Source: Streptomyces caelestis (GTDB taxonomy: Bacteria; Actinomycetota; Actinomycetes; Streptomycetales; Streptomycetaceae). From it: a stretch of DNA of 64,000 nucleotides. The notes under the pieces are model-generated. The model had not been told where the DNA came from, searched no databases, and saw nothing but the letters and a program-made list of their open reading frames with translations. Positions 1 through 7,211 of this stretch are shown here, piece after piece. Position numbers and translations under genes: made by a program. The stretch lies in the NCBI RefSeq assembly GCF_014205255.1, contig NZ_JACHNE010000001.1, positions 5,518,001 through 5,582,000 of the forward strand, read 5' to 3'. The first letter of the stretch is position 1, and each line of letters opens with the position of its first letter.

Positions 1-404
1 GCGTCGAACTCGGGCGGCTCGCCTCGTACGTCCGGGACAAGCGCATCCCGCTGGAGCTGTGCCCCAGCTCCAACCTCCAGACCGGGGCGGCCTCCTCGTA
101 CGCCGAGCACCCCATCGGGCTGCTGCGCCGGCTGCATTTCCGTGCCACCGTCAATACGGACAATCGACTTATGTCGCACACCAGCATGAGCCGGGAATTC
201 GAGCACCTTGTCGAGGCGTTCGGTTACACGCTCGACGACATGCAGTGGTTCTCCGTCAATGCGATGAAATCAGCGTTCATTCCTTTCGATGAACGACTGG
301 CCATGATCAATGACGTGATCAAGCCCGGATATGCCGAGCTGAAATCCGAATGGCTGTTCCGGCAGACCGCCTCCACCAGCGGTTCTTCACCTTCGGAGAG
401 CTGA
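1..404 (+). CDS. add: Adenosine deaminase, C-terminal part (5' end outside the window)
   Basis: This is the last 133 codons of a metal-dependent hydrolase that deaminates adenosine and deoxyadenosine to inosine and deoxyinosine in the cytosol. The frame is open from base 3 to the stop. It carries the ELCPSSN motif and, further on, TVNTDNRLMS, the strand that supplies the late metal-binding aspartate in bacterial adenosine deaminases. The N-terminal HxH metal motif lies outside the window. Its inosine product is a substrate of the purine nucleoside phosphorylase at 16519-17343, so it probably feeds the same salvage route. Family assignment is firm; the exact substrate is inferred. Confidence 0.9.
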   Translation, partial: VELGRLASYVRDKRIPLELCPSSNLQTGAASSYAEHPIGLLRRLHFRATVNTDNRLMSHTSMSREFEHLVEAFGYTLDDMQWFSVNAMKSAFIPFDERLAMINDVIKPGYAELKSEWLFRQTASTSGSSPSES

Positions 405-543
405 TCCGCGAGTCATCGGCACACAGGGAATGCGGGCGGTGTTCACAATCCGTCCGCATTTCGATGTTTGCGGCGGATGGCGCCGCGTGATTACGGTCAC
501 TGGACCGCTCACACCCCGCCATCTCATTATGAGGACGCATTTC

Positions 544-927
544 ATGAAGCAGTCTGCTGCCAAGTCCCTCGGTGTCGCCGCCCTCGGTGTCGCTTTCGCC
601 GCCGCCGGTGCGGGCGCCGCCAACGCCGCCCCGGCTCTCCCGGACGCCGCTCAGACGCTGGAGACCGCCACCCAGGCGCTCCCGGCGGAGCAGCTCTCCC
701 AGGCGCTGCCGGGCTCGGGCGAGGCGCTGGGCCAGGGGCAGCCGGCGGCCGGTGCCGGTCTCGGCGCCGCCCAGCCGGTCGCCGAGCAGCTGCTCGCCGA
801 GGGCCCGACCGGGACGACCGCCAAGCTGCTCGGCGGTCTGCCGGTGGAGGGCCTGCCCACGCACGGCCTGCCCGTGAACAACCTGCCCGTGAACAACCTG
901 CCCGTGAACGGCGTTCCGGTCGCCTGA
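544..927 (+). CDS. Small secreted protein with C-terminal LPVNN-type repeats
   Basis: Unrecognised 127-residue protein. It starts with a clear Sec signal peptide (KSLGVAALGVAFAAAGAGA, cleavage near ANA-AP) and is Ala/Gly/Leu-rich with no cysteine. The C terminus is a run of short repeats of the type GLPVEG, GLPTHG, LPVNN, LPVNN, LPVNG. The start was chosen at an ATG with GAGG 9 bases upstream; the longer upstream reading lacks a ribosome site and would bury the signal peptide. It ends just before a strong hairpin. The composition resembles small hydrophobic cell-surface proteins of Streptomyces, but it lacks the paired cysteines of chaplins or rodlin sequence, so no function is assigned. A similar small secreted protein lies at 6815-7210. 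Confidence 0.8.
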   Translation: MKQSAAKSLGVAALGVAFAAAGAGAANAAPALPDAAQTLETATQALPAEQLSQALPGSGEALGQGQPAAGAGLGAAQPVAEQLLAEGPTGTTAKLLGGLPVEGLPTHGLPVNNLPVNNLPVNGVPVA

Positions 928-952
928 CCTCTCCCGTCGAGGCGGACACCAC

Positions 953-997
953 ACGCCGATGGGGCGCACCCTGTGTCAGGGTGCGCCCCATCGGCGT
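953..997. terminator. Bidirectional hairpin terminator between convergent genes
   Basis: A perfect 21-bp inverted repeat with a 3-base loop (arms 953-973 and 977-997). It sits between the stop of the small secreted protein and the stop of the PspC gene on the other strand. There is no long T tract, as is usual in Streptomyces. Inferred to terminate both converging transcripts. Confidence 0.85.
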
Positions 998-1012
998 TCT
1001 CGCGAACGGTCG

Positions 1013-1225
1013 TCACCAGGCCGTCCGCGCCTTGTTCTGCACCTTGCTCTCCGAGGGCAGCAGGATCCACAGCGCGATGTACAGCAGGAACTGCGGGCCG
1101 GGCAGCAGGCACGAGACCAGGAAGATCACTCGCATCGTCGTCACGGAGGTGCCGAAGCGCCGGGCCAGCGCGGCGCACACTCCGCCGATCATGCGGCCGT
1201 GGGTGGGTCGGGCGAGGCGGGACAT
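1013..1225 (-). CDS. PspC domain-containing small membrane protein
   Basis: A 70-residue protein consisting of little more than one PspC domain: a basic N terminus followed by GGVCAALARRFG and two closely spaced hydrophobic stretches ending IALWILLPSE. PspC proteins are small inner-membrane proteins; in proteobacteria PspC belongs to the phage-shock response, while in actinobacteria the role of the solitary domain is not settled. The start is an ATG with GGAG 8 bases upstream; an upstream in-frame methionine has no ribosome site. It lies downstream of the VanZ-family gene on the same strand, about 60 bp from it. Confidence 0.8.
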   Translation of the reverse strand: MSRLARPTHGRMIGGVCAALARRFGTSVTTMRVIFLVSCLLPGPQFLLYIALWILLPSESKVQNKARTAW

Positions 1226-1288
1226 GTGCGGCTCCTTCAACGTCGGTGTGTGAGGCCTCTCGTCCGAGTACCCCAGCTGCACTCCACG

Positions 1289-1873
1289 CTACGGAGACGA
1301 AGGGGGCAAAGCGTCGCTCCACGGGGCGATCCCGACCCTGGGAATCGTCGGGGTCCGACCCTGAGCCCACTCCTCGGGGGACAGGAGCGTACCGGCCGGG
1401 CGCGCGAGGGTGCGGCGGCGCAGCCAGGAGCGGCCGGCGGGGACGAGCGCCAGATGCGCGAGGGCCACGCCCGCGGTGTTCAGGAACAGCGAGTCGATGT
1501 CGACGACCTGACCGGGAACGCCGGTCTGGAGCAGCTCGATGCCCAGCGACAGCAGGGCACCGGCCGTGGCGGTGCGCAGCAGGGACGCCAGCGGCGAGAC
1601 GACCAGTCTGCCGCTCGCCATCGGCAGCAGCACGCCCAGCGGGGCGAGCAGCGCCAGCTTCTCGCCGATGTGACGGGCCGCCTCGAGCCAGCCCAGGGCG
1701 AGATCGGCCCGGATGCCGTCGAAGGGCCGCAGATTGGCGGGCATCACCCAGGGCACGTCCAGCGGCCGCAGCGTGAGCCAGGCGACGAACGCGAGGTGTG
1801 CGACGAGGAGGACACCTCCTGTCACACGGATGCGGAACGCGGCGCTGCCGCCGATGGAGCCTTGACGCTGCAC
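1289..1873 (-). CDS. VanZ family membrane protein
   Basis: A 194-residue polytopic protein with about four or five membrane segments (first near residues 17-36). The family signature is visible as LRPFDGI followed later by GIELLQ and the VVDIDSLFLNTAG segment, which matches the VanZ pattern of a helix ending in ELLQ and a DxxDxxxNTxG motif. VanZ proteins are linked to teicoplanin resistance in enterococci; most actinobacterial members have no known role. It lies just downstream of the afsQ operon in the same direction, about 95 bp after the lipoprotein gene. Whether it is co-transcribed is unknown. Confidence 0.82.
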   Translation of the reverse strand: MQRQGSIGGSAAFRIRVTGGVLLVAHLAFVAWLTLRPLDVPWVMPANLRPFDGIRADLALGWLEAARHIGEKLALLAPLGVLLPMASGRLVVSPLASLLRTATAGALLSLGIELLQTGVPGQVVDIDSLFLNTAGVALAHLALVPAGRSWLRRRTLARPAGTLLSPEEWAQGRTPTIPRVGIAPWSDALPPSSP

Positions 1874-1968
1874 GCCCCCCTAGACGCGGCCTCCGGCGGA
1901 ATCGGTTCCGGGATGCCCCCGGTACGCCTGTGAGGCATGCGCCACAGCCCGGCGGAGCCCCGGCCCGC

Positions 1969-2595
1969 TCACTCCCCGGCCACGTCCTTGGACGGCGGTT
2001 CCTTGCTGCCCGGGCGGGCCCGCACCTCGTCGGTGCACTCCCAGCGGCGCGGGGGCCCGGCGCCGGGGCCGCCCAGGACCACGGAGCCGTCGCCCTGGGC
2101 GGCCGCCGAGTCGGCGAAGGTGCAGACGATCTGGGCGAGGGCGTACGAGGTGAGGCTGTACGGCGCCGTGCTCAGCCGCAGCGTGTCCTCCGGGTCGCCG
2201 GGCCGTGGCCCGCCCACGGTGATGCCGCCGCGTACGTCCGTGCTGTAGCCGGCCTCCTTCTCGGCGGGCGACGGCGGCGTCGCGAGCTGGTCCAGCAGGC
2301 CCTGCGCCACCAGGATGCGCCGCTCGAAGTCGGCCGCGCCGTCCGGGACCCGTACGGTCCGGTCGACGGTCACCAGCGAGGACCCGCACAGCAGGAACAC
2401 CTGCACCGGCAGGCCCCGGGCGGCCTGCGCCGACCCGTCCGGCTCGGCGAGCGAACAGCGCACCCGCGAGGGGGCGGGCCCGAAGTTCGTCGGCACCTCC
2501 GTGGCCCGGATCCCGCAGCCGGCGAGCAGCAGGGCGAGTACGGACACGGCACCGATCCGGGCCCTGGATGTCCTGGACACGAGACGTGTGGTCAT
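1969..2595 (-). CDS. AfsQ-operon lipoprotein (SCO4905-like)
   Basis: A 208-residue predicted lipoprotein with signal sequence and lipobox LLLAGC (Cys27). The mature part has four further cysteines and a segment (LRLSTAPYSLTSYAL) reminiscent of GerMN-type lipoproteins, which is a weak resemblance only. It begins inside the stop codon of the sensor kinase gene (TGATG, one shared base), so it is almost certainly translationally coupled to it. From gene order, the expected role is an extracytoplasmic accessory of the AfsQ2 sensor, perhaps modulating the stimulus, by analogy with lipoproteins encoded next to other Streptomyces sensor kinases. That role is inferred; the lipoprotein nature is read directly. 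Confidence 0.85.
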   Translation of the reverse strand: MTTRLVSRTSRARIGAVSVLALLLAGCGIRATEVPTNFGPAPSRVRCSLAEPDGSAQAARGLPVQVFLLCGSSLVTVDRTVRVPDGAADFERRILVAQGLLDQLATPPSPAEKEAGYSTDVRGGITVGGPRPGDPEDTLRLSTAPYSLTSYALAQIVCTFADSAAAQGDGSVVLGGPGAGPPRRWECTDEVRARPGSKEPPSKDVAGE

Positions 2596-4202
2596 CAGGC
2601 GTCCCCCTTCGAGTCCTCGCCCCGGGCCTGGCCGCCGTCGTCCTCGGAGTGCTGCCGGTTCTCGGCGGGCTGTTCCCCGGGCGCGTACGTGTGGCGCGGG
2701 AGCCGCAGGGTGAACACCGCACCCGAGTCGGGCGAGTTGGCCGCGGTGATCTCGCCGCCGTGGATGTGGGCGTTCTCCAGGGCGATGGACAGGCCCAGGC
2801 CGCTGCCCTCGGAGCGCGGCCGGGAGGCGCTGGCCTTGTAGAAGCGGTCGAAGACGTGCGGCAGGACGTCCTCGGGGATGCCCGGCCCGTGGTCCTGCAC
2901 CTGGATGACGAGCGAGTCGCCCTCCTCACGGACGGACACCCGCACCGGGGAGCCGCCGTGCTTGAGCGCGTTGCCGATGAGGTTGGCCAGGATGACGTCC
3001 AGACGACGCGGATCCAGCCGGGCGTGGATGCCGCGCTCGGCGTCCAGCTCGACCGCGTCCAGCCAGGCGCGGGCGTCGATGCACGCGGTGATCTGGTCGG
3101 CGATGTCGACGTCGTCCAGGACGAGCCGGGCCGTGCCCGCGTCGAAGCGGGTGACCTCCATCAGGTTCTCGACAAGGTCGTTCAGCCGCCGTGTCTCGCT
3201 GACCACCAGCCGGACGGCGGGCTCGATCATCGGGTCCATGCTCCCGGTCTCCGCCTCCAGCTCCTCCTCCAGCACCTCCGTCACGGCGGTGATGGCGGTG
3301 AGCGGCGTACGCAGCTCATGGCTCATGTCGGCCACGAACCGTCGGGACGCCTCGTCCCGGGCGGCCATGTCGGCGACCCGTTTCTCCAGCGCCTCGGCCG
3401 CGTTGTTGAACGTCCGGGACAGCTCGGCGAGTTCGTCGGTCCCGGACACCCTGAGCCGGGTGTCCAGCTTGCCCTCACCGAGCCGCCGCGCGGCCGCCCC
3501 GAGCCGCTGCACCGGCTTCAGCACGGTCGTCGCGGCGGCCTGCGCGAGCAGCGCCGAGCCGATCAGCGCGAGCCCCGTGGCGATCCCCAGCGACCAGGCC
3601 AGCGAGTTGAGGTCCTTCGCCTCCGGCTCCAGCGACTTCAGCATGTAACCGGTCGGACCGCCGCCGATCACCCGCGTCCCGGCCACGAGATACGGCGTGT
3701 CGTGGTCGATGATCCGCTGCCAGTACAGGTGGTGCGGGTGCTTGTCGGCCCCGTCGGCCTTCTGCGTCTTGTTCACCGCCGTGCGCAGCGAGACCGGCAC
3801 GTCCCGCAGCGAGAAGCCGCTCAGCCCGCCGGAGCTGCCGTAGACGGTCCTGCCGTCGGCGTTGCTCGCGACCAGCAGGACGCTGAAGCGCTGGTCGCTG
3901 CCCGCCATCTGACCCGCGGTGTGCTGGAGCTCGTCCTGCGTCGGATGCTCGGGCAGCACGCCCGCCCGGTTCTGCATCTCCTGCTCGAAGTCGCGCAGCA
4001 CCGCGTCCTGGGTACGCGTGAGCACGGCCTCGCGGTTGAGCCAGTAGGCGATGCCGGACGCGGACACGGCGGCCGTCAGCGCCACCAGGCCGAAGACGAC
4101 GACCAGCCTCAGTCGCAGGCTCGTGAAGCGCAGCCGCGACAGCACTCCCTTGCGCGCCGCGGTCCAGCCGCGGTCCCCCCCTTGGTGGTGCCGCTGTGTC
4201 AC
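2595..4202 (-). CDS. afsQ2: AfsQ2 sensor histidine kinase
   Basis: A 535-residue membrane sensor kinase. Transmembrane helices lie near residues 31-52 and 204-226 and enclose an extracytoplasmic sensor domain of about 150 residues. HAMP follows, then the H-box FVADMSHELRTPLTAI (His295), the N-box NLIGNALKHGG near 407, and ATP-lid motifs DHGPGIP and GSGLGLSI. The start was set at a GTG that overlaps the stop of afsQ1 (GTGA), the classic coupled arrangement; an upstream in-frame extension would run through afsQ1. AfsQ2 phosphorylates AfsQ1, and in S. coelicolor the pair activates antibiotic genes and represses nitrogen assimilation under nitrogen excess. The lipoprotein gene follows with a one-base overlap. 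Confidence 0.95.
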   Translation of the reverse strand: MTQRHHQGGDRGWTAARKGVLSRLRFTSLRLRLVVVFGLVALTAAVSASGIAYWLNREAVLTRTQDAVLRDFEQEMQNRAGVLPEHPTQDELQHTAGQMAGSDQRFSVLLVASNADGRTVYGSSGGLSGFSLRDVPVSLRTAVNKTQKADGADKHPHHLYWQRIIDHDTPYLVAGTRVIGGGPTGYMLKSLEPEAKDLNSLAWSLGIATGLALIGSALLAQAAATTVLKPVQRLGAAARRLGEGKLDTRLRVSGTDELAELSRTFNNAAEALEKRVADMAARDEASRRFVADMSHELRTPLTAITAVTEVLEEELEAETGSMDPMIEPAVRLVVSETRRLNDLVENLMEVTRFDAGTARLVLDDVDIADQITACIDARAWLDAVELDAERGIHARLDPRRLDVILANLIGNALKHGGSPVRVSVREEGDSLVIQVQDHGPGIPEDVLPHVFDRFYKASASRPRSEGSGLGLSIALENAHIHGGEITAANSPDSGAVFTLRLPRHTYAPGEQPAENRQHSEDDGGQARGEDSKGDA

Positions 4203-4876
4203 TGAGGCGTATCCAGCCGGTAGCCGACACCCCGCACGGTACGGATCAGCGTCGGGGAGGACGGCACGTCCTCGACCTTGGCGCGCAGCCGCTGGACACA
4301 GGCGTCCACGAGCCGCGAGTCGCCCAGGTAGTCGTGCTCCCACACCAGCCGCAGCAGCTGCTGCCGGGACAGCGCCTGCCCCGGCCGCCGGCTCAGCTCC
4401 AGCAGCAGCCGCAGCTCGGTCGGCGTGAGCTGGAGGTCCTCGCCGTTCTTCGTCACGGTCATCGCCGAGCGGTCGATGACGAGGCTGCCGAACGTCGCCG
4501 CGTCATTGGACTCCCGCTCGCCGCGCCGCAGCACGGCCCGGATCCGGGCGTCCAGCACCCGCCCCTGCACCGGCTTGACGACATAGTCGTCGGCGCCGGA
4601 CTCCAGCCCGACGACCACGTCGATGTCGTCGTTGCGCGCGGTCAGCAGGATGATCGGCAACTGGTCCGTGCGCCGGATGCGACGGCACACCTCGAACCCG
4701 TCGATGCCGGGCAGCATCACGTCCAGCACGATCAGATCCGGCCGCTGCTCGCGCAGCAGCTTCAGACCGTCCTCACCACTGGCAGCGGTCGCCACCCGGT
4801 GACCCTGGCGCGTCAGTGAGAGCTCCAGGGCCGTCCGGATGGCGTCGTCGTCCTCGATCAGCAACAGGGAAGGCAC
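4199..4876 (-). CDS. afsQ1: AfsQ1 response regulator (OmpR/PhoB family)
   Basis: A 225-residue response regulator. The receiver domain shows the acidic pocket (Asp9, Asp10), phospho-acceptor Asp52 in VLDVML, Thr79 and Lys101. A C-terminal winged-helix DNA-binding domain ends in RTVRGVGYRLDTPQ. The sequence is, as I recall it, nearly identical to S. coelicolor AfsQ1. I chose the GTG that gives 225 residues, the length I recall for the family; in-frame ATGs at 4894 and 4915 are alternatives, and none has a strong ribosome site. It is divergent from sigQ, and the shared 237-bp region holds a direct repeat matching the published AfsQ1 consensus. It is first gene of the operon afsQ1-afsQ2-lipoprotein. 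Confidence 0.95.
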   Translation of the reverse strand: MPSLLLIEDDDAIRTALELSLTRQGHRVATAASGEDGLKLLREQRPDLIVLDVMLPGIDGFEVCRRIRRTDQLPIILLTARNDDIDVVVGLESGADDYVVKPVQGRVLDARIRAVLRRGERESNDAATFGSLVIDRSAMTVTKNGEDLQLTPTELRLLLELSRRPGQALSRQQLLRLVWEHDYLGDSRLVDACVQRLRAKVEDVPSSPTLIRTVRGVGYRLDTPQ

Positions 4877-4988
4877 GGGCTCATTCTGGCCCATGGAGGG
4901 GTCGGGGTTCGACATGTGGGCCGAGATGAGACCCGCGCATACCGCCGACGCCTGTGCGTGAGGTGTGTCCGCCATGTGGCCGAGCCCT

Positions 4989-5004
4989 GTGACAGGTCTG
5001 TGAC
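4989..5004. promoter_or_regulatory. AfsQ1 binding site in the afsQ1-sigQ intergenic region
   Basis: Direct repeat GTGAC-N6-GTGAC. It fits the published AfsQ1 consensus GTnAC-N6-GTnAC exactly and lies about 110 bp from the start codons of both sigQ and afsQ1. In S. coelicolor AfsQ1 directly controls sigQ, so the site most likely serves sigQ. Confidence 0.85.
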
Positions 5005-5113
5005 AGTCGGCGGACACGGCCATGAAAGTGCCGCGGCAAGCTTTTCGGCACAAGCAGGAAAGCCCGCCCGGCCGGCGGGCCGCACACCGGAAGTCCACGA
5101 CGGGGGGCGCGAG

Positions 5114-5869
5114 ATGAACACGCTGCACGGCACCAGCACCAGCGCAGTGATCACGCGTCTGCACGACGTGAACCGGGGTTCCGAGAAGTCCGGTGCCGTG
5201 AGCGGGCGGGGGTGCGCTCGCGGCACCGGGCGTCAGCACACCGCGTTCATGACGGTGGTTGACGCGCACACGGGGGAGAACAAGGGGACGGGGGCGGCTC
5301 ACGGGGGAGCCGCGTACAGGGAGGACTCGGGGGAGCGCCGCTCGCTGTCGGAGGCGGAGTTCACCGCCTACGTCCAGGAGCGCCGCGCCTCCCTGTACGC
5401 CACCGCCTACCACCTCACCGGCGACCGCTTCGAGGCCGAGGACCTGCTGCAGAGCGCGCTGTTCTCGACGTACCGGGCGTGGGACCGGATCAGTGACAAG
5501 GCGGCGGTCGGCGGATACCTCCGCCGCACCATGACCAACCTGCACATCAGCGCCTGGCGGCGCCGCAAGCTCAACGAGTACCCGACCGAGGAACTGCCGG
5601 AGACGCCCGGCGACACGGACGCGATGCGCGGCACCGAACTGCGCGCGGTCCTGTGGCAGGCGCTGGCCCGGCTGCCCGAGCTCCAGCGCACCATGCTGGT
5701 CCTGCGCTACTACGAGGGCCGCACGGACCCGGAGATCGCGGAGATCCTCGACATCAGTGTCGGCACGGTGAAGTCCAGCATCTGGCGGTCGCTCCGCCGG
5801 CTGCGCGAGGACGAGGTCCTCAGCTTCGGCCGTGACGAGGAGGACGCCTTCGGCGAGCTCGTCGCCTGA
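5114..5869 (+). CDS. sigQ: SigQ, ECF-type RNA polymerase sigma factor
   Basis: A 251-residue ECF (SigE-like group) sigma factor. A low-complexity N-terminal stretch of about 70 residues precedes region 2 (FTAYVQERRASLYATAYHLT, then AEDLLQSALFSTYRAWDRI) and region 4 (LPELQRTMLVLRYYEG, then EIAEILDISVGTVKSSIWRS). The start is an ATG with a GGGGGGCG stretch just upstream; a longer upstream reading would enter the regulatory region. In S. coelicolor sigQ is divergent from afsQ1, is an AfsQ1 target and antagonises AfsQ1 function. No anti-sigma gene is adjacent. A T-rich hairpin terminator follows. Confidence 0.95.
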   Translation: MNTLHGTSTSAVITRLHDVNRGSEKSGAVSGRGCARGTGRQHTAFMTVVDAHTGENKGTGAAHGGAAYREDSGERRSLSEAEFTAYVQERRASLYATAYHLTGDRFEAEDLLQSALFSTYRAWDRISDKAAVGGYLRRTMTNLHISAWRRRKLNEYPTEELPETPGDTDAMRGTELRAVLWQALARLPELQRTMLVLRYYEGRTDPEIAEILDISVGTVKSSIWRSLRRLREDEVLSFGRDEEDAFGELVA

Positions 5870-5982
5870 GGCTGGGGGGAAGCACCGAAAAAGAGGGCCC
5901 ACGGGGGAACTGCGGAGACGCTGGGGGGCGTCTCCTCAGGAGAGTGGGGGGAACACGGGGGAGGACAACGGGGGAGCACAGG

Positions 5983-6033
5983 AGCGGGACTGGAGGACCG
6001 GGGGGTCCGTCCGGTCCCGCTTTCTTTTGTTTC
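5983..6033 (+). terminator. Rho-independent terminator downstream of sigQ
   Basis: Stem AGCGGGAC/GTCCCGCT (5983-5990 and 6014-6021) with an inner GGAC/GTCC pair, followed by a T-rich tract TTTCTTTTGTTT, unusual for this genome. A second hairpin (8-bp stem GGAGACGC, 5914-5935) precedes it. Confidence 0.8.
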
Positions 6034-6053
6034 CTCTGCTCGCCTGTCGTCCC

Positions 6054-6713
6054 TCAGGCCGCTGTACGGAGGGACGCGCACCGGCCCGCCGCCGCGGCCT
6101 CCAGCCGCCCCATCGCCTCGTCGCGGTCGCAGGCGTACGCGCCCAGCGCGGTCTGGCGGGCGACTATCGAGCGCTCCTCCCGCATCAGACGCCAGCCGCG
6201 GCGCAGCAGGAACGGCACCGACTTGCGGCCTTCCTTCAGATCCCGCAGGAAGCGGCGGCGGAACGTCTTCACCGGGCCGCGGCTCAGGCACAGCGCGTCG
6301 GCGAGGACGCCGAGCTCCTGGCAGCGCGTGACGATCTCCGCGGCGAAGATGCCCTCCGCGATGAACAGCGGGGTCCGTCCGATGTCCACCGTCTCGATGC
6401 CCGTGCGGGCGCTCCGCGCGATGTCGTAGACGGGGACGTCCGTCCGGCCCGTGCGGCACAGCCGGGTGATCGCGGCGACGGCCGTGTCGGCGTCCCACGA
6501 CTCCGGATGGTCCCAGTCGATGTCCGAACTCCCCGCCACCAGCGGCAGCGTCGGGTCGTCGCCCTCCTTGTAGAAGTCGTCGAGCCGCAGCACCGGGAGG
6601 CCGGAGCGGGCCGCGAGGAGGGACTTGCCGGAGCCGGATGGGCCGCAGAGCAGCACGACTCGCGTCGGTATGGGCAGAGGAGAACTCACGGGACACCAGT
6701 GTGAGGCATCCAT
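6054..6713 (-). CDS. Uridine kinase-like P-loop NTPase
   Basis: About 219 residues. A Walker A motif GPSGSGKS lies near the N terminus, followed by VLRLDDFYKEGDD and DWDHPESWD, which match the uridine kinase/phosphoribulokinase fold (substrate-binding DDFY and DHP motifs). A later FIAEGIFAAEI strand is also typical. Likely a nucleoside or related small-molecule kinase; the substrate cannot be read from sequence. In context it accompanies nucleoside salvage genes, which makes a nucleoside plausible. The start is uncertain: ATG at 6713 or GTG at 6689, neither with a good ribosome site. It converges with sigQ, separated by the T-rich terminator. Confidence 0.8.
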   Translation of the reverse strand: MDASHWCPVSSPLPIPTRVVLLCGPSGSGKSLLAARSGLPVLRLDDFYKEGDDPTLPLVAGSSDIDWDHPESWDADTAVAAITRLCRTGRTDVPVYDIARSARTGIETVDIGRTPLFIAEGIFAAEIVTRCQELGVLADALCLSRGPVKTFRRRFLRDLKEGRKSVPFLLRRGWRLMREERSIVARQTALGAYACDRDEAMGRLEAAAAGRCASLRTAA

Positions 6714-6814
6714 CGGGGGCCGTACGACCTCGCGGGTCGCCTTTGATGCGCGCGTCACACCTCAACTACCTTTTGTGTCGAATCGATTACCCAGTGCATC
6801 AGAAGGTGGCAGCG

Positions 6815-7210
6815 ATGGCCCGACATGACTCACCCAAGAAGCCGACCGCCCAGCGTGCCCTGACCCTCCTCGCGACCGCGGGAATGGCGCTGGGAGCGGG
6901 TGCGGCTACGGCCGCCGCGGGCACCGGCTCGGTCTTGGACGATGCCCGCACCTCTCTCGGCAGGACCGACGCCCGGTCCGGCCTCCAGGCTGCGACCGAC
7001 ACCGTCGGCCACACCACCGGACCGGTCGCGGGCCTCAAGCCCAACCCCCTCGCCGGCACGGGAGCCGACCCGCTCGACAACAGCGTCGGCACCGAGGTCG
7101 CCGACTTCAAGCCGGTGACGTCCAAGGAGCTGACGGGGCCGGTGGCGCAGGCGCAGTCGATCGAGAGCGTTCCGGTGGTGGGGCAGGCGGCGGGGTCGCT
7201 GTCGCAGTAG
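6815..7210 (+). CDS. Small secreted Ala/Gly-rich protein
   Basis: Unrecognised 131-residue protein with a twin-basic N terminus and a hydrophobic signal (RALTLLATAGMALGAGAATA). The mature part is low in complexity, contains no cysteine and has a GLKPNPLAGTGADPL segment. The start ATG has AAGGTGG seven bases upstream. It resembles in size, signal peptide and style the protein at 544-927, and both lie around the afsQ-sigQ region, but the mature sequences cannot be aligned convincingly by eye. It converges with the efflux gene with one base between the stop codons. Confidence 0.75.
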   Translation: MARHDSPKKPTAQRALTLLATAGMALGAGAATAAAGTGSVLDDARTSLGRTDARSGLQAATDTVGHTTGPVAGLKPNPLAGTGADPLDNSVGTEVADFKPVTSKELTGPVAQAQSIESVPVVGQAAGSLSQ

Positions 7211-7211
7211 C

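Noticed and set aside
4203..4343. A longer AfsQ2 reading starting inside afsQ1
   Set aside because: It overlaps 47 codons of afsQ1 and lacks a ribosome site; the GTG overlapping the afsQ1 stop gives the expected 535 residues.
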